A stretch of 35,613 nt of DNA from an uncultured Pelagibacteraceae bacterium (GCA_902585365.1 CACIDF010000008.1:1-35613); one strand, 5' to 3'; positions 20,194 through 29,488 are shown, counted from the first letter of the stretch. Notes: generated by a model from the letters alone, not told the origin. Numbers and translations: made by a program.

Positions 20194-21687
20194 CTATTTC
20201 ATTGTTGGCATTATAAACTCTGGGTTTGATCTAACACCTGAAGGCCACCTAGATGTAATTGTTTTTAATTTAGTATAAAATCTTACACCCTCAGGTCCAT
20301 GCATGTGTTGATCTCCAAAAAGTGATCTTTTCCATCCACCAAAACTGTGGAATGCGACTGGTACAGGTATAGGTATATTTATACCAACCATGCCAACTTT
20401 AATTTTGCTTGCAAAAGTTCTTCCAACATCACCATCACGTGTGTAAATACTTGTTCCATTACCAAACTCATGTTCGTTAATTAAATTAATTGCCTCGTTA
20501 AAATCTTTAGCTCTTACAACTGATAAAACTGGACCGAAGATCTCTTCTTTGTAAATTCTCATATCTTTACTCACATGATCAAATAAACATCCCCCAATAA
20601 AAAATCCTTTTTCATAACCTTGTAACTTTATATTTCTGCCATCTACAACTAACTTAGCGCCCTCTTTCACACCTAAATCTACATATCCTTTCACTTTTTC
20701 AAGATGTTCTTTTGTAACTAAAGGGCCCATCTCTGAACTTTTATCCATTCCAGGACCAACTTTTAAAGACTCAACTTTTTTTGATAGTTTTCCAACTAAT
20801 TCATCACCAATTTTTCCAACAGCTACAGCTACTGATTGGGCCATGCATCTTTCTCCTGCGGATCCGTATGCTGCTCCCATTAATCCATTAACAGCTTGAT
20901 CTAAATCACAGTCAGGCATAACAACACAATGATTTTTTGCACCTCCTAAAGCTTGTACCCTTTTCTCATTTTTTGCAGCATTTTCGTAAATATATTTTGC
21001 TATTGGGGTCGATCCAACAAAACTTACTGCTTGAATTTTTTTATTTGTTAAAATTGCATCAACTACCTCTTTATCACCATTGACAACATTAAGAACTCCA
21101 TCAGGTAAACCAGCTTCTGAAAAAAGCTCTGCTAACTTTATTGAACATGAAGGATCTTTCTCTGATGGTTTTAAAATAAATGTATTTCCACATGCGATAG
21201 CCATTGGAAACATCCACATTGGTACCATAGCCGGAAAATTAAATGGGGTTATACCTGCACAAACACCAAGTGGCTGTCTAATTGACCAACTGTCAATCTC
21301 AGTACCAACATTTTCTGTAAATTCACCTTTTAACATTTGAGGTATGCCACAGGCAAATTCAACTATCTCTAAACCTCTTGTCAGTGAGCCTTTTGCATCC
21401 TCATAAACCTTACCGTGTTCAGAAACAATTAATTTTGTTAGCTCATCTGAATTTTTTTCTATCAATTCTTTAAATTTAAACATGACTCTTGCCCTTTGTA
21501 TTGGTGGTTTTAGAGACCATGTTTCAAAAGCTTTTGATGCTATATCAACAGCTTGATCTAAGTCATTTTTTGTTCCAAGTGAGACTTCGCTTTCTTGTGA
21601 TCCTGTTGCAGGATTAAAAACTTTTCCACTTCTTTTGGATGAACCAGAAAAAATTTTACCATTTACGTAATGTTGTATTAAATTCAT
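20194..21687 (-). CDS. mmsA: CoA-acylating methylmalonate/malonate-semialdehyde dehydrogenase
   Basis: An aldehyde dehydrogenase that oxidises methylmalonate semialdehyde to propionyl-CoA, or malonate semialdehyde to acetyl-CoA, with NAD+ and CoA and loss of CO2. Typical family segments are PLGVCAGITPFNFPAMVPMW, ALGGAKNHCVVMPD and GSAGERCMAQ with the catalytic cysteine (Cys281 from this start). The 497 residues match the family. I chose the ATG at 21687; a TTG two codons upstream (21693) is possible. Neither has a Shine-Dalgarno site. It sits between sdhB and mdh, genes that often lie in one cluster in alphaproteobacteria, so it seems a later insertion feeding acyl-CoA into the cycle. Physiological substrates could come from valine, inositol, beta-alanine or 3-hydroxypropionate; the sequence does not decide. 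Confidence 0.92.
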   Translation of the reverse strand: MNLIQHYVNGKIFSGSSKRSGKVFNPATGSQESEVSLGTKNDLDQAVDIASKAFETWSLKPPIQRARVMFKFKELIEKNSDELTKLIVSEHGKVYEDAKGSLTRGLEIVEFACGIPQMLKGEFTENVGTEIDSWSIRQPLGVCAGITPFNFPAMVPMWMFPMAIACGNTFILKPSEKDPSCSIKLAELFSEAGLPDGVLNVVNGDKEVVDAILTNKKIQAVSFVGSTPIAKYIYENAAKNEKRVQALGGAKNHCVVMPDCDLDQAVNGLMGAAYGSAGERCMAQSVAVAVGKIGDELVGKLSKKVESLKVGPGMDKSSEMGPLVTKEHLEKVKGYVDLGVKEGAKLVVDGRNIKLQGYEKGFFIGGCLFDHVSKDMRIYKEEIFGPVLSVVRAKDFNEAINLINEHEFGNGTSIYTRDGDVGRTFASKIKVGMVGINIPIPVPVAFHSFGGWKRSLFGDQHMHGPEGVRFYTKLKTITSRWPSGVRSNPEFIMPTMK

Positions 21688-21711
21688 TGGCAAAATTATT
21701 TAATTAACTAA

Positions 21712-22485
21712 TTAGCTTGTTGCAAGCATTTTTTTGATAGATGCGATAGCTTTTGCAGGATTAAGACCCTTTGGACAAGCATTTGTACAGTTCATGATTG
21801 TATGACACCTATATAGTTTTAGTTCATCAGCTACTTTTTTTAATCTTGCTTTTCTATCTTCATCTCTTGAGTCTATTATCCATCTATAGGCTTGAAGTAA
21901 AACAGCTGGACCAAGATATTTATCTCCGTTCCACCAATAACTAGGGCATGATGTGGAACAACATGCGCACATAATACATTCATAAAGTCCATCAAGTTTA
22001 GCTCTATCTTCTTTGGATTGTAAGTTCTCGGTTTTGCTAGAATCGTTTGAATTTTTTAGCCAAGGTTCCACAGACTCATATTGTTTATAAAGTGAACTTA
22101 AATCTCCAATAAGATCTTTTAACACTTTTAAATGAGGGAGAGGGTAAATATTAATATCTCCTTTAATCTCTGAATGAGGTTTAGTGCAAGCTAAACCATT
22201 TTTTCCATCCATATTCATTGCGCAAGAACCACAAACTCCATGTGCACATGATCTTCTATAGGCGATAGTAGGATCAATTTCATTTTTTATTTTATTTAGT
22301 AAATCTAAGACTTTTGATGGACAATTATCCATATCCACTTCGTAAGTATCAATTCTTGGGTTTTCACCAGTTGAGGGATCCCATCTATAAATATTAACTT
22401 TTCTTATATTCTTAGAACCTGTTGTGTCTTTAAAATATTTGCCCTTTTGGATTTTTGAATTCTTAGGCAAATTTATTTGAACCAT
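21712..22485 (-). CDS. sdhB: Succinate dehydrogenase iron-sulfur subunit
   Basis: Carries electrons from the flavin of SdhA through three iron-sulfur clusters to ubiquinone. All ligands are present: [2Fe-2S] Cys80, Cys85, Cys88 and Cys100; [4Fe-4S] Cys170, Cys173, Cys176 and Cys237; [3Fe-4S] Cys180, Cys227 and Cys233, with the same spacing as in E. coli SdhB. The 257 residues are slightly longer than E. coli (238) because of N-terminal and middle insertions. The ATG overlaps the sdhA stop by one base (TGATG). An AGGAAAGAG stretch inside the end of sdhA may serve as the ribosome binding site. Confidence 0.97.
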   Translation of the reverse strand: MVQINLPKNSKIQKGKYFKDTTGSKNIRKVNIYRWDPSTGENPRIDTYEVDMDNCPSKVLDLLNKIKNEIDPTIAYRRSCAHGVCGSCAMNMDGKNGLACTKPHSEIKGDINIYPLPHLKVLKDLIGDLSSLYKQYESVEPWLKNSNDSSKTENLQSKEDRAKLDGLYECIMCACCSTSCPSYWWNGDKYLGPAVLLQAYRWIIDSRDEDRKARLKKVADELKLYRCHTIMNCTNACPKGLNPAKAIASIKKMLATS

Positions 22486-24260
22486 CAGTAGACTCTTTCC
22501 TGTGGCGGGAAATATTGCACATCATTAGTTAGTGTTGATCTGTGAACTGGTCTATAATCTATTTTTGTTTTCTTACCTTCACACCAAGATAAAGTATGTT
22601 GCATGTATTTTTCATCGTCTCTCTTAGGATAATCTTCTCTAGCATGAGCACCTCTGCTCTCCTTTCTATAATATGCTGAGTCCATTGTTGTTATTGCTTG
22701 TCTTATTAAGTTATCAAACTCTAAGGTTTCAACTAAATCAGTATTAAAAATTAAAGATTTATCTTTCACTGATAAATTTTCCATACCTTCAAATGGTTTT
22801 CTTATTTGCTCTATGCCTTCTTTTAAAGTTTTTTCTGTTCTAAAAACGGCACACTTTGACTGCATTGTTTTTTGCATAGATAATCTTAAATCTGCAGTAC
22901 TGTTTGAACCGCTAGAATTTCTAAGCTTATCAAATCTTGATAAACATTTATCAGTTTCAGAATCTGGAATATCTTCATGTGGTTGTCCAGGTTTTATTAA
23001 TTCGGATGCTCTTTTTGCTGCAGCTCTTCCAAAAACAACTAAATCAATTAATGAATTAGATCCTAATCTATTTGCTCCATGAACAGATACACATGCAGCC
23101 TCACCAATGGCCATTAATCCCGGAACTGTTTTTTCAGAACCATTTAGTGTTAGCACTTCAGCTTTATAATTTGTAGGTATACCCCCCATGTTATAATGAA
23201 CAGTTGGTACTACTGGTATTGGTTCTTTAGTAACATCAACGTTAGCGAACAACTTCGAAGACTCTGATATGCCTGGTAATCTCTCTTCGATAACATTTTT
23301 ATCTAGGTGATCTAAATGTAAGTGAACGTGATCTTTATCTTTACCAACTCCTCTGCCCTCATTTATTTCAACTGCAATAGATCTGCTCACCACATCTCTT
23401 GATGCTAAGTCCTTAGCTTTAGGAGCATATCTCTCCATAAATCTTTCACCTTTAGAGTTTACAAGATATCCACCTTCACCTCTTACACCCTCAGATATTA
23501 AAGTGCCATGACCATAGATACCTGTTGGATGAAATTGAACAAATTCCATATCTTGTAAAGGCAAACCTGCTCTTAATACCATTGCATTCCCATCACCAGT
23601 ACAAGTATGTGCTGAAGTAGCTGAATAGTATATTTTTCCATAACCACCTGTTGCAATAATTGTTATATGAGACCTAAACCTATGAATTGTGCCATCATTT
23701 AAATTCCAAGCAACCAAACCTTTGCACTCACCATTTTTCATTAAAAGATCTAATGCAAAATACTCAATAAAAAATTCTGTATTGTGTTTCAAAGCTTGTC
23801 CATACAATGTATGTAAAATTGCATGGCCAGTTCTATCTGCTGCTGCACAAGTTCTTTGTACTGGTTCGTTACCATAGTTTTTTGTCATTCCACCAAAAGG
23901 TCTTTGGTAAATTTTGCCATCATCTGTTCTGCTAAAAGGAACACCATATTTTTCTAATTCCAAAACTGCTCGAGGAGCTTCTTTACACAAGTACTCTATA
24001 CAATCCTGATCACCCAACCAATCTGCACCTTTAACTGTATCATACATATGCCAACGCCAATCATCTTCACCCATATTACCTAATGCTGCAGAAATTCCAC
24101 CTTGGGCAGCAGATGTATGGCTTCTAGTTGGAAAAACTTTTGATATACAAGCTGTCTTAAGCCCAGCTTCACTTAACCCTACAGCAGCTCTCAAGCCTGA
24201 ACCTCCAGCACCTAACACAACTACATCATATTCGTGATCAATAATTTTATAAGATTTCAT
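22485..24260 (-). CDS. sdhA: Succinate dehydrogenase flavoprotein subunit
   Basis: Oxidises succinate to fumarate on covalently bound FAD. The 591 residues contain the FAD-binding [10 protein letters not shown] at 18-27, the flavinylated histidine at 48 in [12 protein letters not shown], the active-site region [20 protein letters not shown], and [16 protein letters not shown] further on. Length is essentially that of E. coli SdhA (588). It lies two bases after sdhD and overlaps sdhB by one base. Sequence and context agree; quinol-fumarate reductase is unlikely given the sdhCDAB order and the aerobic TCA neighbours. Confidence 0.97.
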   Translation of the reverse strand: MKSYKIIDHEYDVVVLGAGGSGLRAAVGLSEAGLKTACISKVFPTRSHTSAAQGGISAALGNMGEDDWRWHMYDTVKGADWLGDQDCIEYLCKEAPRAVLELEKYGVPFSRTDDGKIYQRPFGGMTKNYGNEPVQRTCAAADRTGHAILHTLYGQALKHNTEFFIEYFALDLLMKNGECKGLVAWNLNDGTIHRFRSHITIIATGGYGKIYYSATSAHTCTGDGNAMVLRAGLPLQDMEFVQFHPTGIYGHGTLISEGVRGEGGYLVNSKGERFMERYAPKAKDLASRDVVSRSIAVEINEGRGVGKDKDHVHLHLDHLDKNVIEERLPGISESSKLFANVDVTKEPIPVVPTVHYNMGGIPTNYKAEVLTLNGSEKTVPGLMAIGEAACVSVHGANRLGSNSLIDLVVFGRAAAKRASELIKPGQPHEDIPDSETDKCLSRFDKLRNSSGSNSTADLRLSMQKTMQSKCAVFRTEKTLKEGIEQIRKPFEGMENLSVKDKSLIFNTDLVETLEFDNLIRQAITTMDSAYYRKESRGAHAREDYPKRDDEKYMQHTLSWCEGKKTKIDYRPVHRSTLTNDVQYFPPQERVY

Positions 24261-24262
24261 AA

Positions 24263-24586
24263 TTATAAATATATAATAGTAATTATTGTAAATAGAGGGA
24301 TAATTAAAGATGACAAAAAAACACCCAAATTTGCGTATTTTTTTGCATTTTCCTGCTTTATATAGTCCTCAAAAATCTCACTAATACTGAGAGCTGAATA
24401 AAAAAACATGCTAACTATGAAAATTGAAAATAATATTTTAGATGGCTGTGAGGTAAAGAAATTAACTACCTCGTCATAACTTCCATTAAATATTGTAACA
24501 ATATTCATTAAAAACCAAATCATAAAAGGAACCATTATTACTGAACTGATTTTTTGGAATAACCATTTTTTTGTAGCTTGAAGCAT
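24263..24586 (-). CDS. sdhD: Succinate dehydrogenase membrane anchor subunit D, without heme-ligand histidine
   Basis: With SdhC it anchors SdhAB in the inner membrane and forms the ubiquinone site. The 107 residues predict three membrane helices (about 12-33, 50-70, 85-107). Identification rests on its place between sdhC and sdhA, on size, and on the SEIFEDYIK segment after helix two, which corresponds to the LTDYVK segment of E. coli SdhD with its Asp-Tyr quinone-site pair (here Asp74-Tyr75). The oddity is the heme ligand: E. coli His71 aligns without gaps to Tyr63 (codon TAT at 24398-24400), and the protein contains no histidine at all. Its ATG overlaps the sdhC stop (TAATG). Confidence 0.88.
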   Translation of the reverse strand: MLQATKKWLFQKISSVIMVPFMIWFLMNIVTIFNGSYDEVVNFFTSQPSKILFSIFIVSMFFYSALSISEIFEDYIKQENAKKYANLGVFLSSLIIPLFTIITIIYL

Positions 24587-24969
24587 TAAATTAGAACTCC
24601 ACTTAGAAGGTATAAAGCTATTGTTAATATAAAAGAGCCTAAAATCACAATGACACCTGTTATTTTTGTAGTTCTCAATTCAAAACCATAACCCATGTCC
24701 CAGAACCAATGTCTGATTTCACTTAAAATCTGAAACAAATAGGACCAAATAAATCCAATAATAAAAAACTTACCCACCATCGATTCTGAAAATTTTTTAA
24801 AGTATTGATAACTTTCTGAGCCAAATATTAAACTAATCACCCAAAAACAAACAAGTATTAATAATAAATAATTTATCACTCCTGTTATTCTGTGAGAAAT
24901 TGAAACAAGTGATGAAATATGCCAGTTATAAACTTGTATGTGTGGAGATATAGGATTGTTATCTTTCAT
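24586..24969 (-). CDS. sdhC: Succinate dehydrogenase cytochrome b subunit C, heme ligand replaced
   Basis: Membrane subunit of complex II that helps bind ubiquinone and normally heme b. The 127 residues start with the family signature SPHIQVYNW and SISHRITG, where Ser23 and Arg27 correspond to the E. coli quinone-site residues Ser27 and Arg31. Three helices follow (about 27-50, 65-88, 103-127). The second ends in EIRHWFWDMGY, matching GIRHMMMDFGY of E. coli without gaps. At the position of the axial heme histidine (E. coli His84) there is Gln80 (CAG codon, 24730-24732). Thus the usual ligand is missing here as well as in SdhD. Translation has a strong Shine-Dalgarno sequence inside the end of asd. 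Confidence 0.93.
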   Translation of the reverse strand: MKDNNPISPHIQVYNWHISSLVSISHRITGVINYLLLILVCFWVISLIFGSESYQYFKKFSESMVGKFFIIGFIWSYLFQILSEIRHWFWDMGYGFELRTTKITGVIVILGSFILTIALYLLSGVLI

Positions 24970-24971
24970 AA

Positions 24972-25964
24972 TTACTCCTTAATGTATGCCTCCGCAATTT
25001 CCACTGAATTTAAAGCCGCCCCTCTTAATAAATTGTCTGAAACTATCCACATGTTAATGGCATTTTTTTTACTATTATCTTTTCTAATTCTTGAAATAAA
25101 AGTTTCATTTTTTCCTTCAGCTTCTACTGGGGTAATATATCCTCCATCATTCCTATCATCAATTACTTTACAACCAGGTGATTGATTTAAAATTTCTATA
25201 ACCTTATCAATTGGTGCCTCATTCTCAAATTCAACGTTAACAGACTCAGCATGAGATACTAAAACAGGGATTCTAACACACGTTGCTGTGATATCTATAT
25301 TCGAACCTAAAATTTTATTAGACTCTTGTATCATTTTGATTTCCTCTTTCGTATATCCATCTGTACTAAATTTATCTATATGCGGTATAGCATTAAATGC
25401 TATTTGTTTAGTAAAATTCTCACTTTTAATTTCTTTAGACTCAAGAGCTTTCTTTGTTTGATTTAACAGCTCATCCATAGGTTTTTTTCCAGCACCTGAT
25501 GTGGACTGGTAAGTTGATATTACCAATCTTTTTATTTTAAAATTATCATTCAAATTTTTTAAAACTATTACCAATTGAGCAGTTGAACAGTTTGGATTAG
25601 CTAAAATATTTTTTTTCATATTTTTTATTTCTTTAGAATTGACTTGAGGAACAATTAAAGGCACATCTGGATCCATTCTAAAATAGCTTGAATTATCTAT
25701 AACTACTGTATGCTTTGCTGCTGCAGGAACATATTTTTCTGAAATTTTTCCACCTGCAGAAAAAAATGTAATATCAGCTTTTGAGAAATCAAAATTTTCT
25801 AGGTCGCTTACTTCAATTTCACTGTCTTTAAATTTAATTTTTACACCTGAGCTTTTAGCAGATGCTAGAAGGTATAGATTAGTCACTGAAAAGTTTTTTC
25901 TTTCCAGAACTTCTATAATTTTTCTGCCAACATTTCCTGTTGCTCCTACAATCGCTATATTCAT
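24972..25964 (-). CDS. asd: Aspartate-semialdehyde dehydrogenase
   Basis: Reduces aspartyl phosphate to aspartate semialdehyde, the branch point to lysine, diaminopimelate, threonine and methionine. The 330 residues show the NADP-binding GATGNVG at 7-13, SAGGKISEKYVPAAA, the catalytic cysteine at 126 in NPNCSTAQ, and STSGAGKKPMDEL of the substrate domain. In many alphaproteobacteria asd directly follows leuB; here the DMSP genes separate them. It starts 15 bases after dmdA and ends two bases before sdhC, and its last codons hold the sdhC ribosome binding site. Confidence 0.96.
   Translation of the reverse strand: MNIAIVGATGNVGRKIIEVLERKNFSVTNLYLLASAKSSGVKIKFKDSEIEVSDLENFDFSKADITFFSAGGKISEKYVPAAAKHTVVIDNSSYFRMDPDVPLIVPQVNSKEIKNMKKNILANPNCSTAQLVIVLKNLNDNFKIKRLVISTYQSTSGAGKKPMDELLNQTKKALESKEIKSENFTKQIAFNAIPHIDKFSTDGYTKEEIKMIQESNKILGSNIDITATCVRIPVLVSHAESVNVEFENEAPIDKVIEILNQSPGCKVIDDRNDGGYITPVEAEGKNETFISRIRKDNSKKNAINMWIVSDNLLRGAALNSVEIAEAYIKE
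24975..24980 (-). promoter_or_regulatory. Strong Shine-Dalgarno site of sdhC
   Basis: The - strand reads AAGGAG five bases before the sdhC ATG, formed by the final Lys and Glu codons of asd. Most genes in this window have no recognisable Shine-Dalgarno sequence, so this one stands out. It suggests efficient independent initiation at the head of sdhCDAB. Confidence 0.7.
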
Positions 25965-25973
25965 GTTGATTAA

Positions 25974-26001
25974 CTTATACTAAATGAAAGGTAAATCGCA
26001 A
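25974..26001 (-). promoter_or_regulatory. Candidate promoter upstream of asd, within the dmdA end
   Basis: The - strand contains TTGCGA (25996-26001), 16 bases, TATAAG (25974-25979). This would start RNA only one to three bases before the asd ATG. It could let asd-sdh be expressed independently of the DMSP genes. Each hexamer is a partial match and the region is AT-rich, so confidence is low. Confidence 0.25.
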
Positions 26002-27089
26002 ACTGTTCCTAGAAATATTTTCTCATTGATATCAATTTTAAATTGATGTTTTGCATCCCAATAGGGTTTATTAATCATTGCAATTCCAATCACTTTTTTA
26101 AATGTTGGAGAATATGCGGCAGACCTAACGTGACCAACGATATTATTATTATCATCATATAATGTTTTTTCACAGTACATATCAATTTTATTATGATCAA
26201 TCTTAACACCCATTAATTTTCTTTTTATTCCATTTTGCTTAATTTGTTTCAATCTTTCTTTACCCAAGAAATTTACATCCGATTCTAAATTCACAAATTT
26301 ATCAAAATTTGCCTCAAATGGATTGTCTCTATTATCAAAATCATTACCATAAGATAATAAAGCAGATTCTATTCTTTCAATTAAATTTGGACATCCTGCT
26401 TTAACATTAAATTCTTTACCGTATTCAAACAAATAGTCATATAAATCTTGACCAGCTTTATCATCTTCAACATATATTTCAAAACCGCTTTGTTTAGACC
26501 ATCCAGATCTAGCAATAAAATATTTTTTTCCTTTGAATTCGTAATATTTAAAATTAAAAAATTTTAATTGTCTAATTTCTTCACCAAATATTTTTGCCAA
26601 AAGATTATCAGACAAAGGTCCTTGGACAGCTAAAATATTTACGTTTGGTTCAGTAATCTCCACTTCAAATTTGTATCCGGCAGCTAAACCTTTTGCAAAA
26701 AATATTACATCTGAGTCGGCTATTGAAAGCCACCATTTATCATCTGCAAGTTTATTTATAATTGGATCATTTACTAAATTTCCTTGATCGTCAATTAAAG
26801 GTGCATAATAACATTTTCCAACTTTTGAATTCGATAAATCTCTACACGTCATTAGTTGAACTAATTTTGCAGAGTCTTTCCCAGTAATTTGTACCTGTCT
26901 TTCTGCAGCCACATCCCATACTTGCACAAATTTCTTAAGATGCTCATAATCAGCTTCTACCGACTTAAAAGAGACCGGTAGTAGCATGTGATTGTAAACT
27001 GTATAACCACTCACCCCATGAGCTTCTATTCTATCAGTGTAAGGTGTGCTTCTTAATCTTCTTGATTTTATAATTGAAAAGTTTTTCAT
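25980..27089 (-). CDS. dmdA: Dimethylsulfoniopropionate (DMSP) demethylase
   Basis: Transfers a methyl group from DMSP to tetrahydrofolate, giving methylmercaptopropionate and methyl-THF. It is the first step of DMSP use as a carbon and reduced-sulfur source. The protein has the glycine-cleavage T-protein fold: a folate-binding domain over about the first 270 residues and a C-terminal barrel from about 285. I assign DmdA rather than GcvT from strong resemblance to remembered Pelagibacter DmdA in [54 protein letters not shown] and the end VCDLPFI, from identical length (369), and from the adjoining dmdB/dmdC-like genes. Its ATG overlaps the hydrolase stop by four bases (ATGA). It is the last gene of the DMSP set. 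Confidence 0.93.
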   Translation of the reverse strand: MKNFSIIKSRRLRSTPYTDRIEAHGVSGYTVYNHMLLPVSFKSVEADYEHLKKFVQVWDVAAERQVQITGKDSAKLVQLMTCRDLSNSKVGKCYYAPLIDDQGNLVNDPIINKLADDKWWLSIADSDVIFFAKGLAAGYKFEVEITEPNVNILAVQGPLSDNLLAKIFGEEIRQLKFFNFKYYEFKGKKYFIARSGWSKQSGFEIYVEDDKAGQDLYDYLFEYGKEFNVKAGCPNLIERIESALLSYGNDFDNRDNPFEANFDKFVNLESDVNFLGKERLKQIKQNGIKRKLMGVKIDHNKIDMYCEKTLYDDNNNIVGHVRSAAYSPTFKKVIGIAMINKPYWDAKHQFKIDINEKIFLGTVCDLPFI

Positions 27090-27862
27090 TTTTTTAAAAA
27101 TTCTGCTACCTTTTCCCTCATTTCAAAAGCTTTTTCAAACATAATCATATGTCCACAATCATTTAAAATCTCAGTTTTTGAGTTTTTTATTAAATTAGCA
27201 AATTTTTTTCCATTTTCAGTTGGCACCATTTTATCAAGTTCTCCAAAAATAAGAATTGTTGGACACTCAATACTTGTCGATGCATCTTTTCCGTTTTTAT
27301 AATTATTACAAGCTTTAAGATCTACAGATAAAATTTCCTTAACTTCTCTTGATGAGTTGATAATTTTTTCTACAGGGTTTCCGCCAATAAATTTTTTTGA
27401 TCCCTCGTAACCCCATTTCATCATCAGATGAACTGCTTTTTTATCACCAGACTCAGCTAAATCAATCAAATCTTGATTGACTGGCATTTTATAAGACCCA
27501 GCCAACAATACTAATTTAGAAATATGATTTTTATATTTTGAACCATATTCTATCGCCTCAAGGCACCCTTGCGAATGACCAATTATTGATACTTTTTCAA
27601 CATTTATTTCATTTCTTACATTTTCTAACCAGTCTGCAATTTTTTCTATGCTCGTTAGACATGGTCCATCTGATTTTCCATGGCCAGGTAAATCAATTGC
27701 TAAAATGTTAAAATTTTTATTTGACAAATATTGTTCGGTTAAAGACCAAACAATATGTGTCAACCCACTACCATGAAGCAAAAAAATTGTTTCTTTATTT
27801 TTATCAAAATCTTTACCTGCATCGGAGGCAAAGACCTGCTTATTATCTACTTTAAGAATCAA
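27086..27862 (-). CDS. Alpha/beta hydrolase of the DMSP cluster, substrate unknown
   Basis: An alpha/beta-hydrolase-fold enzyme of 258 residues, with an oxyanion loop LLHGSGLTH (His30-Gly31), nucleophile elbow GHSQGC with Ser97, acid Asp210 in FGELDKMVP, and His238 in [10 protein letters not shown]. The triad is complete, so it should be active. It has no signal peptide and should be cytoplasmic. It starts with TTG overlapping the dmdB stop (TTGA, four bases) and ends overlapping dmdA (ATGA), so it is translationally locked into the DMSP operon. No other in-frame start exists before the conserved domain. A thioesterase or C-C/ester hydrolase role on a methylmercaptopropionate-derived CoA ester is conceivable. 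That is inference from context only; the fold does not fix the substrate. Confidence 0.85.
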   Translation of the reverse strand: MILKVDNKQVFASDAGKDFDKNKETIFLLHGSGLTHIVWSLTEQYLSNKNFNILAIDLPGHGKSDGPCLTSIEKIADWLENVRNEINVEKVSIIGHSQGCLEAIEYGSKYKNHISKLVLLAGSYKMPVNQDLIDLAESGDKKAVHLMMKWGYEGSKKFIGGNPVEKIINSSREVKEILSVDLKACNNYKNGKDASTSIECPTILIFGELDKMVPTENGKKFANLIKNSKTEILNDCGHMIMFEKAFEMREKVAEFLKK

Positions 27863-29487
27863 ATAAGTTCCTTGGCTTTTTTTCTTAGCTCAAATTTTTG
27901 AATTTTTCCTGTTGAAGTTTTTGGTAATTCACAAAATGCTACTTTTTTTGGTATTTTAAAACCAGCTAAAGTCTCTCTACAAAAATCAATTAATTCTTTT
28001 TCTGATACATCTTTATCTTGCACTTTCTCAATAAAAGCACAAGGAACCTCTCCCCATTTTTCATCCGGTTTTGCAACTACTGCAGCTATCGAAACAGATG
28101 GATGTTTTGCTAAGGTATTTTCAATTTCTATAGATGAAATATTTTCTCCTCCTGAAATAATTATATCCTTAGATCTATCTTTAATTTTAATATATCCATC
28201 AGGATTAACTACAGCCAAATCCCCAGAGTGAAACCAACCATGTGACATTGCTTTATCTGTTGCATCTTTATCTTTAAAGTAACCTTTCATAACTACGTTA
28301 CCTTTAATCATTATCTCACCAATGGTTTTTGCATCTTTAGGAACGGGTTTCATAGACTCGGGGTCCATTACCATTACATCCTCTGTATTAGGATATCTAA
28401 CACCTTGTCTTGCTTTAATTTCATTTTTCTTGTCTTCATCAAAAGAATTCCAATTCTCATTCCATGCACATTGTAAAATATGTCCGTATGTTTCTGTTAG
28501 TCCATAAACATGCATTACTTCAAAACCAAGTGCTTCCATTTTTTTAAATATAATACTTGGTGGCGGTGCTCCAGCTGTAAGAACATAAACTTTATGTGTA
28601 AGTTTTTTTCTATCACTTTCTGATGCACCAGTTATCATATTTAAAACTATTGGTGCTCCACCAAAATGTGTAATTTCATGCTTAATAATTAACTCAAAAA
28701 TTTTTTTTATATCAATGGCTCTTAAACAAATTGTTCTGCCGTTTAGCATCGGGATTGTCCAGGGATATCCCCAACCATTGCAGTGAAACATTGGTACGAC
28801 TGTTAAAAAATTTAATCTATTTGGCATGTTCCATGCAATAGCACTTCCTGTAGACATTAAATAAGAACCTCTATGGTGATACACAACTCCTTTTGGATTT
28901 CCTGTCGTGCCTGAAGTATAACTTAAAGATATTGCTTGCCATTCATCTTTTGGTCTCTTCCAGATGAATGTTTCGTCACCAGTATTCAGGAATTCTTCAT
29001 ATTCTTTTTCGCCAATTTTTTTTAATAAAGATTGATCAGCAAATTTATCATGAATATCAATTATTAAAGGTTTATTTTTGGATAATTCCAACGCTTTTTT
29101 TAAAACTGAATGTAGTTGTCGATCAACAATTAATACTTTTGCTTCGCTATGATCAATAATATATGCAACTGTCTTAGCATCTAATCTTGTGTTTATAGTA
29201 TTTAGAACTGCTCCAGTCATTGGTACAGAATAATGAGCCTCAAAAATTTCAGGTGTATTAAAAGCCATGACTGAAACTGTATCCCCCTCCTTAATACCAA
29301 TTTTTTCTAGTGCACTCGCAAATTTGATGCATCTCATATAAATTTGTTCCCAGGTGTAAGACCTATCTTCATAAATTAAAGCTTCATAATCTGGATAGAT
29401 ATCTTTTGCTCTTTCGAGGAAACTTAATGGAGTTAATGGAACAAAATTTGCGTTATTTTTGTCTAAGTTATTATCGTAATGACTCAT
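27859..29487 (-). CDS. dmdB: Methylmercaptopropionate-CoA ligase (DmdB-type acyl-CoA synthetase)
   Basis: An AMP-forming acyl-CoA synthetase that would activate methylmercaptopropionate, the DmdA product, to its CoA thioester. The 542 residues contain the nucleotide loop SYTSGTTGNPKG (189-200), the VYGLTETYG region, the hinge-side HSGDLAVVNPDGYIKIKDRS, and the C-terminal adenylation lysine Lys528 in TSTGKIQK. The fold alone would only say medium-chain acyl-CoA synthetase; the DmdB assignment comes from the position between a DmdC-type dehydrogenase and DmdA. It is one base after dmdC and overlaps the hydrolase. Some DmdB enzymes also use other short-chain acids, so a broader role is possible. 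Confidence 0.87.
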   Translation of the reverse strand: MSHYDNNLDKNNANFVPLTPLSFLERAKDIYPDYEALIYEDRSYTWEQIYMRCIKFASALEKIGIKEGDTVSVMAFNTPEIFEAHYSVPMTGAVLNTINTRLDAKTVAYIIDHSEAKVLIVDRQLHSVLKKALELSKNKPLIIDIHDKFADQSLLKKIGEKEYEEFLNTGDETFIWKRPKDEWQAISLSYTSGTTGNPKGVVYHHRGSYLMSTGSAIAWNMPNRLNFLTVVPMFHCNGWGYPWTIPMLNGRTICLRAIDIKKIFELIIKHEITHFGGAPIVLNMITGASESDRKKLTHKVYVLTAGAPPPSIIFKKMEALGFEVMHVYGLTETYGHILQCAWNENWNSFDEDKKNEIKARQGVRYPNTEDVMVMDPESMKPVPKDAKTIGEIMIKGNVVMKGYFKDKDATDKAMSHGWFHSGDLAVVNPDGYIKIKDRSKDIIISGGENISSIEIENTLAKHPSVSIAAVVAKPDEKWGEVPCAFIEKVQDKDVSEKELIDFCRETLAGFKIPKKVAFCELPKTSTGKIQKFELRKKAKELI

Positions 29488-29488
29488 T

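Noticed and set aside
24263-24586. A novel small membrane protein unrelated to SdhD, because it has no histidine
   Set aside because: It aligns without gaps to 35 residues of E. coli SdhD including the Asp-Tyr pair, and occupies the sdhD position with one-base and two-base junctions.
25980-27089. Reading dmdA as the glycine-cleavage T protein (gcvT)
   Set aside because: The fold is shared, but the sequence segments and 369-residue length match Pelagibacter DmdA as remembered, neighbours are DmdB/DmdC-like, and no gcvH or gcvP is nearby.
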